This document shows, in pieces, positions 37,675 through 48,352 of a DNA stretch of 64,000 nt. Numbering within the stretch: the first letter of the stretch is position 1; each line of letters starts with the position of its first letter. The position numbers and the translations under genes were made by a program. The notes beneath the pieces were generated by a model that did no database searches, had not been told where the DNA came from, and worked only from the letters and a program-made list of their open reading frames with translations. Origin of the DNA: Providencia rustigianii DSM 4541 (GTDB lineage Bacteria > Pseudomonadota > Gammaproteobacteria > Enterobacterales > Enterobacteriaceae); the NCBI RefSeq assembly GCF_000156395.1, contig NZ_GG703820.1, positions 124,813 through 188,812 of the forward strand, read 5' to 3'.

Positions 37675-38400
37675 CTATTTAGTTAGTTTCGTTTGTTTAC
37701 TGATTTCCTTCGTCGCCCCTAATGCCGTTGTGATTTTCACTTTTGGCTGTTTAAATTTTAGGGGCGTCGGTGTTAAGGGATAGGTTCTTTTTCTCGCCAC
37801 AATGACGCTAATCACCCCAACTCCACCACACTTATTTATGCGCTTATCCGGAGACATCCAAGGGATTACTTGGCAATTTTGGTGATACAGAACTTCATAA
37901 TTCAATAACCCTAACCAGTCAAAAACTCTTAATGATGGGAAAAACCGGCTACAGTACGGCTGCTGCTTTCTGAGTATCGGAACTAGCTTCGCCATCCCCG
38001 CTAAACTGAATGGGTTAAATCCCGAAATAATTAACCATCCATCATCAATTAATACTCGGTCCACTTCACGTAAGATCCAGTGTGGGTTGTTGCTATACGC
38101 CAGCATATGCGACATAACACAAGCATCTATTGTCTTATCTGCAAATGGAAGTGCTTCCGGGGCAGCAGCTACATCAAAGATATTCGAATCTTCTCCTAGC
38201 GAAAATTGATGAGGTATCATGCACTGTTTAGTCTGGATTTCTGTGCTTAAATGCCCTAATTTAAGCAGATGAAAACCAAATATTTTTTGCCACCATGGTG
38301 CTAATTGAATATCCAAGGCTTGGCGATAATGTTCGCCAAAAGGAATAGCGGACCAACTGGCGGGCATTTGAATGTTTTTCTCAATACGCGCAGGTTTCAT
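37675..38400 (-). CDS. yafS: Class I SAM-dependent methyltransferase, YafS-like
   Basis: A 241-residue methyltransferase-like protein. The segment DVAAAPEALPFADKTIDACVMSHMLAYSNN corresponds to SAM-binding motif regions, followed by DRVLIDDGWLIISGFNPFS. It lies between rnhA and gloB with the same orientation as E. coli yafS. The substrate is unknown. ATG 38400 is preferred over the GTG one codon upstream. Its start is only 34 bp from the divergent gloB start. Confidence 0.87.
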   Translation of the reverse strand: MKPARIEKNIQMPASWSAIPFGEHYRQALDIQLAPWWQKIFGFHLLKLGHLSTEIQTKQCMIPHQFSLGEDSNIFDVAAAPEALPFADKTIDACVMSHMLAYSNNPHWILREVDRVLIDDGWLIISGFNPFSLAGMAKLVPILRKQQPYCSRFFPSLRVFDWLGLLNYEVLYHQNCQVIPWMSPDKRINKCGGVGVISVIVARKRTYPLTPTPLKFKQPKVKITTALGATKEISKQTKLTK

Positions 38401-38434
38401 CACATTCCCCTTAGAATTAGAATCGAGGTTATTT

Positions 38435-39187
38435 ATGGAGTTAATTCGAATTTCCGCTTTAAGCGATAACTACATCTGGTTACTAGCTGATAACCAACAA
38501 TGTATCATCGTTGACCCTGCGGAGTCAGAGCCCGTAATCGCAACATTAAAAACTAACCAATTAAATCCTGCTGCAATCTTGCTCACTCATCATCATAACG
38601 ACCATACCCAAGGCGTTAAAGATATTATTGCAGCATATCCCAATATTCCTGTTTTTGGGCCTCAAGAAACGCTAGCAAAGGGGGCAACACTGCTAATTGA
38701 AGATGGTGATTCTGTCGTGATCGGTAACTTTAATTTTAAAGTACTAGGATTGCCAGGGCATACTCTAGGGCATGTTGGTTTTTATCAAGCTCCGTATCTA
38801 TTTTGTGGTGATACTCTTTTTTCGGCAGGCTGCGGTCGTATCTTTGAAGGTACACCAGAACAAATGTTTCAATCTATTCAAAAAATTGCCGCTTTACCCG
38901 ACGATACTTTGGTCTGTTGTGCTCATGAATATACGCTTTCTAACTTAAAATTTGCGCAGCATATTTGGCCTGAAAATGAAGCTATTAAGAATTATTCCGA
39001 AAAAGTCACAGCATTACGTGAAAATCAACAGGCGACCGTACCTAGCACATTGAAAACAGAGAGAAATATTAACATTTTTTTACAGTGTAATAATGTAGAA
39101 TTACAACAAAAATTGAACATTAAGATGGTAAATCCATCATTAAGAGCCATTTTCACATTGTTACGCCAATTAAAAGATCAATATTGA
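38435..39187 (+). CDS. gloB: Hydroxyacylglutathione hydrolase (glyoxalase II)
   Basis: A 250-residue metallo-beta-lactamase-fold enzyme that hydrolyses S-lactoylglutathione in methylglyoxal detoxification. The metal motif THHHNDHTQG, the LPGHTLGHVGF histidine and the FCGDTLFSAGCGR aspartate are all present, as is the CCAHEYTLSN segment that binds glutathione. GAGG at 38425-38428 precedes ATG 38435, matching the E. coli N-terminus. Longer in-frame starts would overlap the divergent yafS. Confidence 0.96.
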   Translation: MELIRISALSDNYIWLLADNQQCIIVDPAESEPVIATLKTNQLNPAAILLTHHHNDHTQGVKDIIAAYPNIPVFGPQETLAKGATLLIEDGDSVVIGNFNFKVLGLPGHTLGHVGFYQAPYLFCGDTLFSAGCGRIFEGTPEQMFQSIQKIAALPDDTLVCCAHEYTLSNLKFAQHIWPENEAIKNYSEKVTALRENQQATVPSTLKTERNINIFLQCNNVELQQKLNIKMVNPSLRAIFTLLRQLKDQY

Positions 39188-39270
39188 CGTATAATCATTG
39201 TCAATGACAGGTAAAATCAGTATTATCTGTTCAACTTTTAAACATTAAAAATGAAAGATAAATAGAGATA

Positions 39271-40647
39271 ATGAAGATAATTGCGACCCTCATCGCCATT
39301 GTTTTGCTTGCTGGCTGCCAAAGTGCACCAAAAGTTACCGCAAAGCATCAAAAATCTTCAGCTAATCACTCAATTGACACTGTTGCATCTCATAATCAGG
39401 CAGCGAGTAGACAACTCTCAAAAGTCGATCACGACCTTTGGGGTTATATTAGTGGTGAACTGAAGATGGATATCCCTAACAACTCAACCGTTAGGGAAAT
39501 GGCCAACAGCTATTCAAACAAACAAAATTTTATCTATGATGTTGCTGTAAGAGCTGAACCTTACATGTATTTAATTGTAGATGAAATTAATGAACGTAAC
39601 TTACCGATGGAATTAGCTCTAATTCCCGTCATTGAAAGTTCATTTAATCCTAAAGCAACCTCCCCTGCTCAAGCAGCAGGTCTGTGGCAAATTGTGCCAG
39701 TTACCGCTCGCGGTTACGGGTTAAAACAGACTCAATGGGTTGATGAACGCCGTGATGTGGTTGCGTCAACAAAAGCTGCGTTGGATTTGCTTGAAAACCT
39801 TAATATTATGTTTGGCCACGATTGGGAGCTAACGTTAGCGGCCTATAATTGTGGTGAAGGCTGCGTACAAAATGCAATTAAAAAGAATGAAGCGGCTGGA
39901 TTACCAACTGATTTTTGGTCTCTGCAACTACCGAAAGAAACTAAGCAATACGTTCCAAAAATTCTAGGGTTAAGCCAAGTATTAAGAGAGCCTGAGCGTT
40001 ATCAGGTTAAATTACCGAAAAGTAATAAGAATCGCGGTTTGACTCAAATTGACGTTGGTCAACAGATTAGTTTAACCCAAGCTGCCGAATTAGTCGGGCT
40101 GACTGAAGAGTCAATTAAAACATATAACTCGGGGTATACTCGCGGGGTGACTGCCCCTAATGGTCCACATTATATTCTGTTACCGACAGCAAAAGCTGAG
40201 AAGCTAAAGCTATCACTTACGGATCAAGATGTTTTGAATGATATTCGAACTGCCCTGTCTCAACATCGTTATGCACAAGAGACCAAGCGTAATACTCATA
40301 TCGCTAAAAACAATACCAAACAAAGTAAAACCTTCTCTTATAAAGTACGTAAAGGTGAATCGGTAGCAAGTATAGCGAGAAAATTCAATACGACCGCAAA
40401 AAATATTCAGCAGCTTAATGGTCTAAAAACCGCCAAAGCGATCGTTCCAGGGCAAACGCTAAAAATATCTGGAGCAGCACCTGTTGCGAATAGTCGTAAG
40501 AATGGTACCTATAAAGTCAGAAAAGGCGATACTTATTATGGTATTGCGAAACGTCACGGCATTAAGCTAAATGACCTGATGAACTGGAACTCAGGCGTTA
40601 AAATGGCAGACTTAAAGCCGGGTGTGACTTTAAACTTATATCTTTAA
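39271..40647 (+). CDS. mltD: Membrane-bound lytic murein transglycosylase D
   Basis: A 458-residue lipoprotein (E. coli 452). The signal MKIIATLIAIVLLAGC ends in a lipobox, the SLT domain (about 100-260) has catalytic Glu in IPVIESSFNP plus AAGLWQIV and LAAYNCGEG motifs, and two LysM domains (about 345-395 and 410-458) bind peptidoglycan. It cleaves the glycan strand to give 1,6-anhydroMurNAc ends. It follows gloB as in E. coli and is closed by a terminator. Confidence 0.96.
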   Translation: MKIIATLIAIVLLAGCQSAPKVTAKHQKSSANHSIDTVASHNQAASRQLSKVDHDLWGYISGELKMDIPNNSTVREMANSYSNKQNFIYDVAVRAEPYMYLIVDEINERNLPMELALIPVIESSFNPKATSPAQAAGLWQIVPVTARGYGLKQTQWVDERRDVVASTKAALDLLENLNIMFGHDWELTLAAYNCGEGCVQNAIKKNEAAGLPTDFWSLQLPKETKQYVPKILGLSQVLREPERYQVKLPKSNKNRGLTQIDVGQQISLTQAAELVGLTEESIKTYNSGYTRGVTAPNGPHYILLPTAKAEKLKLSLTDQDVLNDIRTALSQHRYAQETKRNTHIAKNNTKQSKTFSYKVRKGESVASIARKFNTTAKNIQQLNGLKTAKAIVPGQTLKISGAAPVANSRKNGTYKVRKGDTYYGIAKRHGIKLNDLMNWNSGVKMADLKPGVTLNLYL

Positions 40648-40660
40648 ATTAATTTAATAA

Positions 40661-40698
40661 AAAACTCCGTATCAGTTCAAAACTGCGGAGTTTTTTAT
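40661..40698 (+). terminator. Rho-independent terminator after mltD
   Basis: AAAACTCCG pairs with CGGAGTTTT, with an inner CAGTT/AACTG stem, followed by TTTTTAT. Confidence 0.9.
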
Positions 40699-41174
40699 AT
40701 TAAATAAAACTCAATGACTAGAAATAAACTATTTAATTAGTTTTAATCAAGTTATCAATCAATGTTACATTTTTAGTTGTAATATTTCATATTAAGCATA
40801 CTAAAATGTATAAAGAGTTCAGTGTTATTTACATTTTTCATTCAATCAATACCAAGAAAATAAATGGCAATATCAGTTCTACTTGTTACGATTATCTGTA
40901 AAAAAGTAGTTATTGGGTGGTGACTTATGTCATAAAAGTGCTATTATTATCAACGTGGCGAAAATTGTTTTGAGCAGCCAGTTTATATTCGAATATTACT
41001 TATATAGCATTGATAATCTAAAAAATTCTCTCACGCAGTGATAATCTTATATTTTTCAGTATATTAACTTCTGTCTATTTATACTGAACACTGATGCTTA
41101 TATTTAGTTAACATGACATTATTTTTGATATAAAACACACAAAGTAAAAGTCAGATTCGCCCGTGGAGGTGATT
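40699..41174 (+). other. AT-rich upstream region of tomB-hha
   Basis: No gene seen. The stretch must contain the tomB promoter, but I cannot choose one set of -35/-10 boxes. It also marks a change in gene order relative to E. coli, where acrB rather than mltD precedes tomB. Confidence 0.35.
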
Positions 41175-41543
41175 ATGGATGAATATTCACCCAAAAAACA
41201 TGATATAGCAGAATTAAAGTATCTATGTAACAGCTTGAATCGTGATGCGATATCAAGTTTACAAAAAACAACAACTCATTGGATAAATGATCTCAGCTCA
41301 CCCCTAAGTGTGAGTCTTAACGAGCTTGTCGAACACATCACTTCCTTTGTTTGGCGATTTAAGATCAAATACCCAAAAGAAAATCTCGTTATATCATTAG
41401 TCGAAGAGTATCTTGACGAAACATATGATTTATTTGGCAGTCCAGTTATTACCTTTAGCGAAATCACTGACTGGGAAAGTATGAATCAAAATCTTGTCGC
41501 CGTGCTAGATGATGATCTAAAATGTCTGACAAGTAAAACATAG
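41175..41543 (+). CDS. tomB: Hha toxicity modulator TomB
   Basis: A 122-residue protein beginning MDEYSPKKHDIAELKYLCN, the conserved TomB start. A strong GGAGGTG site lies just before ATG 41175; an in-frame GTG at 41163 overlaps that site and is unlikely. TomB acts as the antidote to Hha and can oxidise it at a cysteine in E. coli. hha follows 71 bp later, as usual. Confidence 0.94.
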   Translation: MDEYSPKKHDIAELKYLCNSLNRDAISSLQKTTTHWINDLSSPLSVSLNELVEHITSFVWRFKIKYPKENLVISLVEEYLDETYDLFGSPVITFSEITDWESMNQNLVAVLDDDLKCLTSKT

Positions 41544-41614
41544 GTATATCATTTACCTTCTCCTAACTATGACATACTAAGTTTTAGATTATTTTTCATA
41601 AAAGAAAGGGCGTT

Positions 41615-41818
41615 ATGACCAAATCTGATTATCTGATGCGTTTGAGAAAATGCACAACTCTTGAAACACTTGAGCGCGTCATTGAAAAAAATAAATATGA
41701 GTTATCAGATGATGAGTTAGAGTTATTTTACTCTGCTGCAGACCACCGTCTTGCAGAGCTCACCATGAATAAACTTTACGATAAGATCCCTCCATCTGTT
41801 TGGAAGTTTGTTAGATAA
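41615..41818 (+). CDS. hha: Haemolysin expression modulator Hha
   Basis: A 67-residue protein that binds H-NS and helps silence AT-rich genes such as virulence genes. [13 protein letters not shown], the central [19 protein letters not shown] and the C-terminal PPSVWKFVR are strongly conserved Hha/YmoA features. The gene is preceded by AAAGGGCG and followed by an imperfect hairpin at 41853-41874. Confidence 0.97.
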   Translation: MTKSDYLMRLRKCTTLETLERVIEKNKYELSDDELELFYSAADHRLAELTMNKLYDKIPPSVWKFVR

Positions 41819-41852
41819 ATTCTATTTACGCGCACAGATAGTAAATGGTTAT

Positions 41853-41874
41853 AGCCGGTAACTTTTTATCGGCT
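41853..41874 (+). terminator. Hairpin after hha
   Basis: AGCCGGTAA pairs with TTATCGGCT (one wobble) around CTTT; there is no long U-run, so termination is likely but weaker. The rest of the hha-ffs gap is AT-rich with a short direct repeat (ATAGGGTTAG twice near 42045-42062) and no gene. Confidence 0.5.
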
Positions 41875-42139
41875 CAATAGTATTTCATTTTCTTAATTTT
41901 CAGCATTCAATAAATGTAATTCTATTTTTCTATTATAGAAATAATCTCTGACTGATATATTTTAGTTTTTGAAACTTCAATAGCTCTCTGTTATTACCTA
42001 ATATTCCTAAAAATATTCTATAAGTATCATAAAATTTATCAAATAGGGTTAGAATAGGGTTAGTGAGTGTACTGGACAGTATTCTTGGGATAGAGGGAAA
42101 TCAATTCAAAAAAAGAACAAAAAAGGAAAGGTATAATTT

Positions 42140-42253
42140 GGGTGGGAGCCCTGCCAGCGACATCCCGGCACACACGACCCCTGCTATGGCTGCTTCCTTC
42201 CGGACCTGACCTAGTTAACAAGTTAGCGTTGCGGGAGAACCAACAGAGCCCCC
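42140..42253 (-). ncRNA. ffs: Signal recognition particle 4.5S RNA
   Basis: A 114-nt RNA on the minus strand from GGGGGCTCTGTTGG to GGGCTCCCACCC. The conserved apical region GGTCAGGTCCGGAAGGAAGC, with the GGAA tetraloop and the Ffh-binding internal loops, is intact, and the 5' and 3' ends pair. It binds Ffh for co-translational targeting. It lies between hha and ybaY; ybaY is its neighbour in E. coli too. Confidence 0.97.
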
Positions 42254-42280
42254 ATTGAATGCTTCTTTCAAAGCAGGGGC

Positions 42281-42309
42281 ATTATGCTTGATAGCCATTA
42301 AAATAGCAA
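42281..42309 (-). promoter_or_regulatory. ffs: Sigma-70 promoter of ffs
   Basis: On the minus strand TTGCTA (42309-42304) and CATAAT (42286-42281) are 17 bp apart. The expected start would give a short 5' leader before the mature RNA, consistent with RNase P processing of 4.5S precursor. Confidence 0.6.
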
Positions 42310-42389
42310 GAAAGTGGAAATCAAGTGCTGATTTATTACTCAAAAAATCGAGAGTTTTCATTTCAAAATCAATTAACCTAAAAATAAGG

Positions 42390-42848
42390 TTAATTCGCCG
42401 GTACTAATAAAATATCTATATTTTCGGTTATACCATTATTGATAACTTCAATTGAAGAATCACTGATATACAATAACTTTCCTTCTCCATACACAGTCGC
42501 ACTCACCATCACCCGAGCCTGTTTTCTAATTTCATTTTTATGATAAGTCAACTCGAATGGTAAGGATGTTTTATTATTCAATTGGTTATAGTGTTTTTGT
42601 GACAATATTAAAGCAGGTAAATCAATGATCGATGTATCTGCCAATGTGACCGTAATATCCACATCCTCAGGAAGCACGGCCCCTTTAATAATCATTAGAT
42701 TACCACTGACCTTACCGATATCGACTTGTTGATTGTCATGGTTATCTTTTCCTTGTAACCTTTTTTCTGCGGGTTTAGCGTTATTTCCTTCGCAGCCCAC
42801 TAAAAAAACAATTACCAACAAACTAATAACACTGCGCTGCAACCCCAT
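42390..42848 (-). CDS. ybaY: YbaY-family lipoprotein
   Basis: A 152-residue protein with a lipoprotein signal (SVISLLVIVFLVGC). The mature part contains VSGNLMIIKGAVLPEDVDITVTLADTS, the beta-rich core of the YbaY family. The function is unknown; E. coli YbaY has been described as a glycoprotein/polysaccharide metabolism protein without clear proof. Its place between ffs and tesB matches E. coli. Confidence 0.88.
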   Translation of the reverse strand: MGLQRSVISLLVIVFLVGCEGNNAKPAEKRLQGKDNHDNQQVDIGKVSGNLMIIKGAVLPEDVDITVTLADTSIIDLPALILSQKHYNQLNNKTSLPFELTYHKNEIRKQARVMVSATVYGEGKLLYISDSSIEVINNGITENIDILLVPAN

Positions 42849-43089
42849 AAAAAATCCCTATAACTAATTGTTTTTACTGTATATTTTTACGTCGCCATTA
42901 TAATCTATACATCTTCATTTATCTAACCTTAGAAAATTATATCTAATACATATTAAATAATGAAATTATATTTCAAAATGTAACAGAAAAAGAATGCCTA
43001 TTTAGTCATACACAAACTGCCTACCTATTTTTTGTAATTAATGGGAAAATAGTGCTATCTGATATTTTTTAACCATCATCAAGGTAACT

Positions 43090-43956
43090 ATGAGCCCAGA
43101 ATTACAAAATTTAGTGAGCCTAATAAAACTCGAAAAAATTGAAGAAGGCATTTTTCGAGGGCAAAGTGAAGACCTTGGTTTACCTCAAGTTTTTGGTGGA
43201 CAAGTCGTCGGACAAGCGATATATGCCGCTAAACAAACAACACCAGAAGATCGTATTATCACGTCATTTCATAGCTATTTCTTACGTCCAGGCGATAGCC
43301 AACGCCCAATTGTATACGATGTGGAAATTTTAAGAGATGGAGGTAGCTTTAGTACCCGCAGAGTCAGTGCAATCCAAAATGGTAAACCCATTTTTTTTAT
43401 GACTGCGTCTTTTCAGGTACAAGAAGATGGATTCAATCACCAGAATCTAATGCCTGAAGTCCCCGCACCAGAGCAATTAATCTCACAAGATGAAATTATT
43501 CAGCGATTAGCTGATAAACTGCCAGAATCTGTAAAAAAGTATGCTCTACGCCCAAATCCTTTTGAATTCCGCCCTATTCAATTTTACAGCCCATTTGATA
43601 GTGCTCCTCAAGAACCGTTCCGCTATATTTGGTTTAAATCAAAAGGTAAGTTGCCCAATAACCCTGCCTTACATGATTACTTATTAGGTTACGCATCTGA
43701 CTATAATTTCTTGCCTGCTGCTTTACAGCCTCACGGTCGTGGCTTTATGGAACGAGACTTACAAGTTGCCACTATTGATCATTCGATGTGGTTCCATCGA
43801 CCTTATCGAATAGATGAATGGCTACTATATGCAATCGAAAGCCCATCAGCTTCAGGAGGCAGAGGATTTGTAAAAGGTCAAATCTATAATCAGCAAGGAG
43901 AACTTGTTGCAACCACAGTCCAAGAAGGGGTTATTCGGAAGAGAAAGTTTCGCTGA
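43090..43956 (+). CDS. tesB: Acyl-CoA thioesterase II
   Basis: A 288-residue double hotdog thioesterase (E. coli 286) that hydrolyses medium and long acyl-CoAs. [20 protein letters not shown] near the N-terminus, [11 protein letters not shown], and the second-hotdog [12 protein letters not shown] with the catalytic Asp are visible. It is convergent with mdlB and separated by a 12-bp-stem hairpin. Confidence 0.96.
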   Translation: MSPELQNLVSLIKLEKIEEGIFRGQSEDLGLPQVFGGQVVGQAIYAAKQTTPEDRIITSFHSYFLRPGDSQRPIVYDVEILRDGGSFSTRRVSAIQNGKPIFFMTASFQVQEDGFNHQNLMPEVPAPEQLISQDEIIQRLADKLPESVKKYALRPNPFEFRPIQFYSPFDSAPQEPFRYIWFKSKGKLPNNPALHDYLLGYASDYNFLPAALQPHGRGFMERDLQVATIDHSMWFHRPYRIDEWLLYAIESPSASGGRGFVKGQIYNQQGELVATTVQEGVIRKRKFR

Positions 43957-43998
43957 GGGCTAAAAAATAAGTAGTCACTTACTCAAAATTGAAAGTTC

Positions 43999-44030
43999 AA
44001 GAGCCACCAAAAATATTGGTGGCTCTTTTG
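43999..44030. terminator. Shared hairpin between tesB and mdlB
   Basis: Perfect arms AAGAGCCACCAA (43999-44010) and TTGGTGGCTCTT (44016-44027). A short TTTTG follows on the plus strand; it could serve the convergent mdlB transcript too. Confidence 0.75.
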
Positions 44031-44062
44031 ATTAGGTAAAATTGATATTTAGTTAGGTTCGA

Positions 44063-45847
44063 CTAAACTAGCACGGTCTCCACTGTAACCTCATCGCGAG
44101 AGTTCAGTGAATCCCCCACCTGTTGTAACTGGTACATTTGATAATAACGACCTTTTTGCTGTAGAAGCTGAGAATGATTCCCTTGCTCTACAATCGTTCC
44201 GCGATGCAAAACAACCACTTGGTCCGCATCAACAATCGTTGATAGTCTGTGAGCAATTACTACCAATGTGGTTTTTTGGCGAATAACTCGTAATGCCTTT
44301 TGGATTGCCTGCTCAGTTCCTGAATCAATATTCGCGGTTGCTTCATCCAATATTAAAATTTTAGGGGTAATGACTAATACCCTAGCCATTGCGAGCAACT
44401 GGCGTTGGCCTACAGATAATGTATTTCCTTGCTCGCCAAGCAGTGTATCCAATCCTTCTGGCATATTGCGAACATGCTGAGCCAACTGAACAGTTTCAAG
44501 AACCTCCCAAACTTTATCCTGAGAGACATCTCGCCCTAATGCAACGTTATCAAAGAATGAAGCCGCGAGCACCACTGGATCCTGTTGAACCATCGCAATT
44601 CCACTACGTAACACTTGGTGTGATAACGTATTTAAATCTCGGCTATCCAATAAAATTTCACCTTGTTGCCAAGGGTAGTAGCCCATAATCAGATTAGCGA
44701 TAGTACTTTTGCCACTTCCTGTATGCCCTACCAATGCCAGAAAATTATTTTCTGGAACAGACAAATTAATGTCATCTAAAACTTTTTTGTCATCGCGATA
44801 AGAAAATGCAAGGTGCTTTATTTCAATTGTTCCGTGCTGTAACGGCTGTATATTATCGCCATACCCTTGCTGAGGGCTGTCCATAAGCTCAAATACGCGC
44901 TCCCCAGACACAACGGCCTGTTGCAACATAGATTGCTGAGAAGTGAGTTCAATTAATGGTTCATTCAAGCGCCCAAGATAATTAATAAAAGCATAGAGCA
45001 CCCCAACCCCGATCGTACTCGCACCATCAAGCCCAAATAACAGCAGTAACCCACACAGAACTGCGGCAGAAATTAAGCTGAGTAATGGGCGCAATAATAA
45101 CCCATCAAGCCTTAATGCTTTCATTCTAGCCTGATAGTGTTCTTGGTTGATTTCTTGAATTTTTTTGCCGAATCGTGCTTGTTGCAAGAATTGCTGTACA
45201 ACCGTCATTCCACTAATAGCTTCATTAAAACTATTATTAATATCTGCAAGATACGCACGAACCCGACGAACTATTGGCGTACTAAGGCGCTGATAAATCA
45301 ACATGATAATAAAGACTGCGGGGAAAATGAGTACCGCTATCGAAGCCATCCGCCACTCTAAGGAAAACATTGCCACCAGCATAGCGCATATTAGTGCAAT
45401 GCTGCGAAATACGGTTGGTACGACTGTCACAAATAAGTCTTTGATCACTTCAGTATCATTGGTGACCCGCGAAATAATTTGCCCTACCGGTTGTTTATCA
45501 AACGTACTCAATGGCTGGCGTAATGCTGCATTCATCACATCCGTTCTTAAACTTTGTACAACCCCAACAGAAGCTTTATTGAACAAAATATTTTGATAAT
45601 AATGAAGCAGTGCCGCTGTAATTTGCAGTAAAACAAACCCAACAGCCATATACAGCGTCAGTGGCATGATAATCTGTTTTTTAGCTACCATATTGTCAAT
45701 AAAGTAGCTAATCAATAAAGGACCACTGACTTCCGCAATCGCCGCTAACCATAGCATCCCGACCGCAATTCCCATGGTTCCGCGATACGCTTTTCCATAA
45801 GACAGCAACCGTTTTAATGCTGGCCAAAGTGATTTTTTTTGACTCAT
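44063..45847 (-). CDS. mdlB: ABC exporter half-transporter MdlB
   Basis: A 594-residue protein with a six-helix membrane domain (about 20-310) and an ATPase domain with Walker [10 protein letters not shown], signature LSVGQRQ and Walker [13 protein letters not shown]. It is presumed to pair with MdlA as a heterodimeric exporter, substrate unknown. Its start overlaps the mdlA stop by 4 bp (ATGA), implying coupled translation. Confidence 0.94.
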   Translation of the reverse strand: MSQKKSLWPALKRLLSYGKAYRGTMGIAVGMLWLAAIAEVSGPLLISYFIDNMVAKKQIIMPLTLYMAVGFVLLQITAALLHYYQNILFNKASVGVVQSLRTDVMNAALRQPLSTFDKQPVGQIISRVTNDTEVIKDLFVTVVPTVFRSIALICAMLVAMFSLEWRMASIAVLIFPAVFIIMLIYQRLSTPIVRRVRAYLADINNSFNEAISGMTVVQQFLQQARFGKKIQEINQEHYQARMKALRLDGLLLRPLLSLISAAVLCGLLLLFGLDGASTIGVGVLYAFINYLGRLNEPLIELTSQQSMLQQAVVSGERVFELMDSPQQGYGDNIQPLQHGTIEIKHLAFSYRDDKKVLDDINLSVPENNFLALVGHTGSGKSTIANLIMGYYPWQQGEILLDSRDLNTLSHQVLRSGIAMVQQDPVVLAASFFDNVALGRDVSQDKVWEVLETVQLAQHVRNMPEGLDTLLGEQGNTLSVGQRQLLAMARVLVITPKILILDEATANIDSGTEQAIQKALRVIRQKTTLVVIAHRLSTIVDADQVVVLHRGTIVEQGNHSQLLQQKGRYYQMYQLQQVGDSLNSRDEVTVETVLV

Positions 45848-47589
45848 AGATCACCATCCAAAGCCGCTTCAATCTGCTGATAGTGATACATATCTTTATA
45901 CCAGCCCACCTGTTGGCTGAGTTCTTCATGAGTGCCTTGCATTGCTATTTCGCCATGGCACAACACCAAAATATTATCAGCTTCTACTAATGCTGATAAT
46001 CGATGTGCACTGATGATTAACGTTCTTCCCTGCCGCCAATGGCTTAAGTTTTGCAAGATTGTGAACTCGGTTTGCCCGTCAACCGCGGAGAGCGCATCAT
46101 CTAAAATCAATATTTCCGCATTTTGTAAAATAGCCCTAGCAATGGAAATACGTTGTTTTTGCCCGCCAGAAAGCATCACACCTCGCTCACCAACTTCAGT
46201 TTGATAACCTTCAGGCAGCCTTAAAATATCCTCATGCACACAAGCAATACGTGCAGCCTCTTCAATCTGGGCTTGAGTCGCGTCAGGGTGACCAAGAGCA
46301 ATATTTCCGGCTACCGTATCAGAAAACAGAAATGGAGATTGATTAACTATCGATAACCTAGCTCGCCATTCATTCAAATGAATGTCTGTTAATGGGCGAT
46401 TTTGGTAGCAAATCTCCCCTTCATCAATATCGAAATGGCGCTGTAACAAGGTTATTAGAGTAGATTTACCCGAGCCTGTAGGTCCGCATAACCCTAAAAA
46501 ACCTCCCGGTTTTAAAGTAAAACGAATATCTTTTAAGGCGTGACGTTGAGTTTCTGGGTATTGAAATACACCAATATTAACTTCTAATATGCCTTTATCT
46601 GGCTGTAAAGAGTGAGCACCATCTTTGATAACTAAAGGCTCATCCAATAAACTCAATATACGGCTATAGGCAGCACTGCCTCGTTCAACAATATTAAACA
46701 TCCACGCCAATGCCAACATAGGCCAAATCATTAATCCTAAATACATCACAAAACTGGTTAACTCGCCGAGGGTTAATGTGTCATTCAACACCATCCAGCT
46801 TCCCCCTGCGATTGCCAATAAGTTTGCCATACCAATTGCCACAAATATGGTTGGGTCAAAACGTGCGTCGACTTTCGCAACATGCATATTGCGGCGTCCA
46901 GCTTCTGTCGCCACCTGCTCAAATTGATTTGATTGATGCTCCTCGAGACCAAATGCCTTGATCATACGAATGCTGGTTAAACTCTCTTGGGCATGATTAT
47001 TTAATGAAGAAAAAGCACCTTGAGCATGCTTAAAGCGTTGATGAAGTAGATCTCCATAACGCTTAATGACTAAAGCCATTATCGGCATAGGGATCAAGGC
47101 AAGTAATGTCAGTTGCCAACTAATTTCTACACTCATCATGACCAATACAGCACAGCCCATGACTAAGGAGTCAACAAAGGTTAATACCCCTTCCCCAGCA
47201 GCAAAAACAACCCGATCTACGTCATTTGTTGAGCGGGCGATCAAGTCCCCAGTACGATATTTTAAATAGAAAGATTGGTTTTGCTGACTGAGTCGTTGAT
47301 AAATTTTCTGTCTTAATTGAACGGCGAGCTTATATGAGGCGCCAAATAGCCATAAACGCCAAACATAGCGTAATCCGTATACCGCCAGTGCAATGACCAA
47401 CATGGCTAAGACATAATTGACCAACTGCGGGTTAGTCATAGACCCTTTACTGATACCGTCTACAACTTCACCGACTAGGCGCGGAGGAATGACTTGTAAA
47501 ATAGCGATGATAATTAAAAAACAAATAGCGCCGCAGTAGCGTCGCCATTCACTAAAAAAGTACCAACGTAATTGTGAAAATAATCGCAC
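45844..47589 (-). CDS. mdlA: ABC exporter half-transporter MdlA
   Basis: A 581-residue half-transporter with six membrane helices then an ATPase domain: Walker [10 protein letters not shown], signature [10 protein letters not shown], Walker [13 protein letters not shown], where an aspartate replaces the usual catalytic glutamate. This degenerate site suggests an asymmetric MdlAB heterodimer in which the second site hydrolyses ATP. The decR gene lies 74 bp upstream on the same strand. Confidence 0.94.
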   Translation of the reverse strand: MRLFSQLRWYFFSEWRRYCGAICFLIIIAILQVIPPRLVGEVVDGISKGSMTNPQLVNYVLAMLVIALAVYGLRYVWRLWLFGASYKLAVQLRQKIYQRLSQQNQSFYLKYRTGDLIARSTNDVDRVVFAAGEGVLTFVDSLVMGCAVLVMMSVEISWQLTLLALIPMPIMALVIKRYGDLLHQRFKHAQGAFSSLNNHAQESLTSIRMIKAFGLEEHQSNQFEQVATEAGRRNMHVAKVDARFDPTIFVAIGMANLLAIAGGSWMVLNDTLTLGELTSFVMYLGLMIWPMLALAWMFNIVERGSAAYSRILSLLDEPLVIKDGAHSLQPDKGILEVNIGVFQYPETQRHALKDIRFTLKPGGFLGLCGPTGSGKSTLITLLQRHFDIDEGEICYQNRPLTDIHLNEWRARLSIVNQSPFLFSDTVAGNIALGHPDATQAQIEEAARIACVHEDILRLPEGYQTEVGERGVMLSGGQKQRISIARAILQNAEILILDDALSAVDGQTEFTILQNLSHWRQGRTLIISAHRLSALVEADNILVLCHGEIAMQGTHEELSQQVGWYKDMYHYQQIEAALDGDL

Positions 47590-47663
47590 GTATTACTGCC
47601 TTGAATGATGTTAATAACGACCGAATTTCTATTTATATATTGGCGTTCTATTGATATAGCCCA

Positions 47664-48125
47664 CTAATCGGGGATAGGTAGCACCGTCGTATATTTGATT
47701 TTTTCCATCGCAAAACTGGAAGTCACATCGATTAAACCATGAACGCCATTAACCAGCTTTTTATAGAATAAATCATACGATTTCATATCATGTACTTCGA
47801 CTTGCATTAGATAATCATATTCCCCAGCCATACGATAAAACATTAATACCTCAGGTAGTTGTTCGACAAAAGAGACAAACTGTTCATACCATTCGCTATT
47901 ATGCTGCTGAGTTTTAATCATTACGATAACCGTAAGTCCTAAACCTAATTTTTCGCCATCCAGCAGTGTCACTCGACCGCGGATATAACCTTCATCTTCT
48001 AACCGTTTTAGCCTTTTCCAACATGGCGTTGATGTTAAGTTCACCGCTTCCGCTAATGCGCTTAATGATAGACCACTGTCATTTTGTAATAAGCAAAGTA
48101 ACTTTTTATCAATTTTATCCAACAT
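47664..48125 (-). CDS. decR: Lrp/AsnC-family transcriptional regulator DecR
   Basis: A 153-residue Lrp-family protein. An N-terminal helix-turn-helix ([30 protein letters not shown]) is followed by the RAM ligand-binding domain (ending [19 protein letters not shown]). In E. coli DecR (YbaO) activates cysteine detoxification genes. The position next to mdlA and queC matches E. coli, except that cof is absent. Confidence 0.92.
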   Translation of the reverse strand: MLDKIDKKLLCLLQNDSGLSLSALAEAVNLTSTPCWKRLKRLEDEGYIRGRVTLLDGEKLGLGLTVIVMIKTQQHNSEWYEQFVSFVEQLPEVLMFYRMAGEYDYLMQVEVHDMKSYDLFYKKLVNGVHGLIDVTSSFAMEKIKYTTVLPIPD

Positions 48126-48352
48126 ATTTAGCCCCCTTCCTTATGTACTTTCATCATCAAAATTCTACCATGTGAAAACAATAAAGGTGTTACGTGTTGT
48201 GAATATTGTAGAATAACTTTATAAAAATCGCGGGAATATAGCATAAATTGCTTACTAAATAGTAATAGAGTAAAAAAATAGACTGTTCATTCCCTTTCCC
48301 CATCGCTAACATAGCCTTAAATCTAAATCCTATTCGAGTTCAGGAGGTTCTT

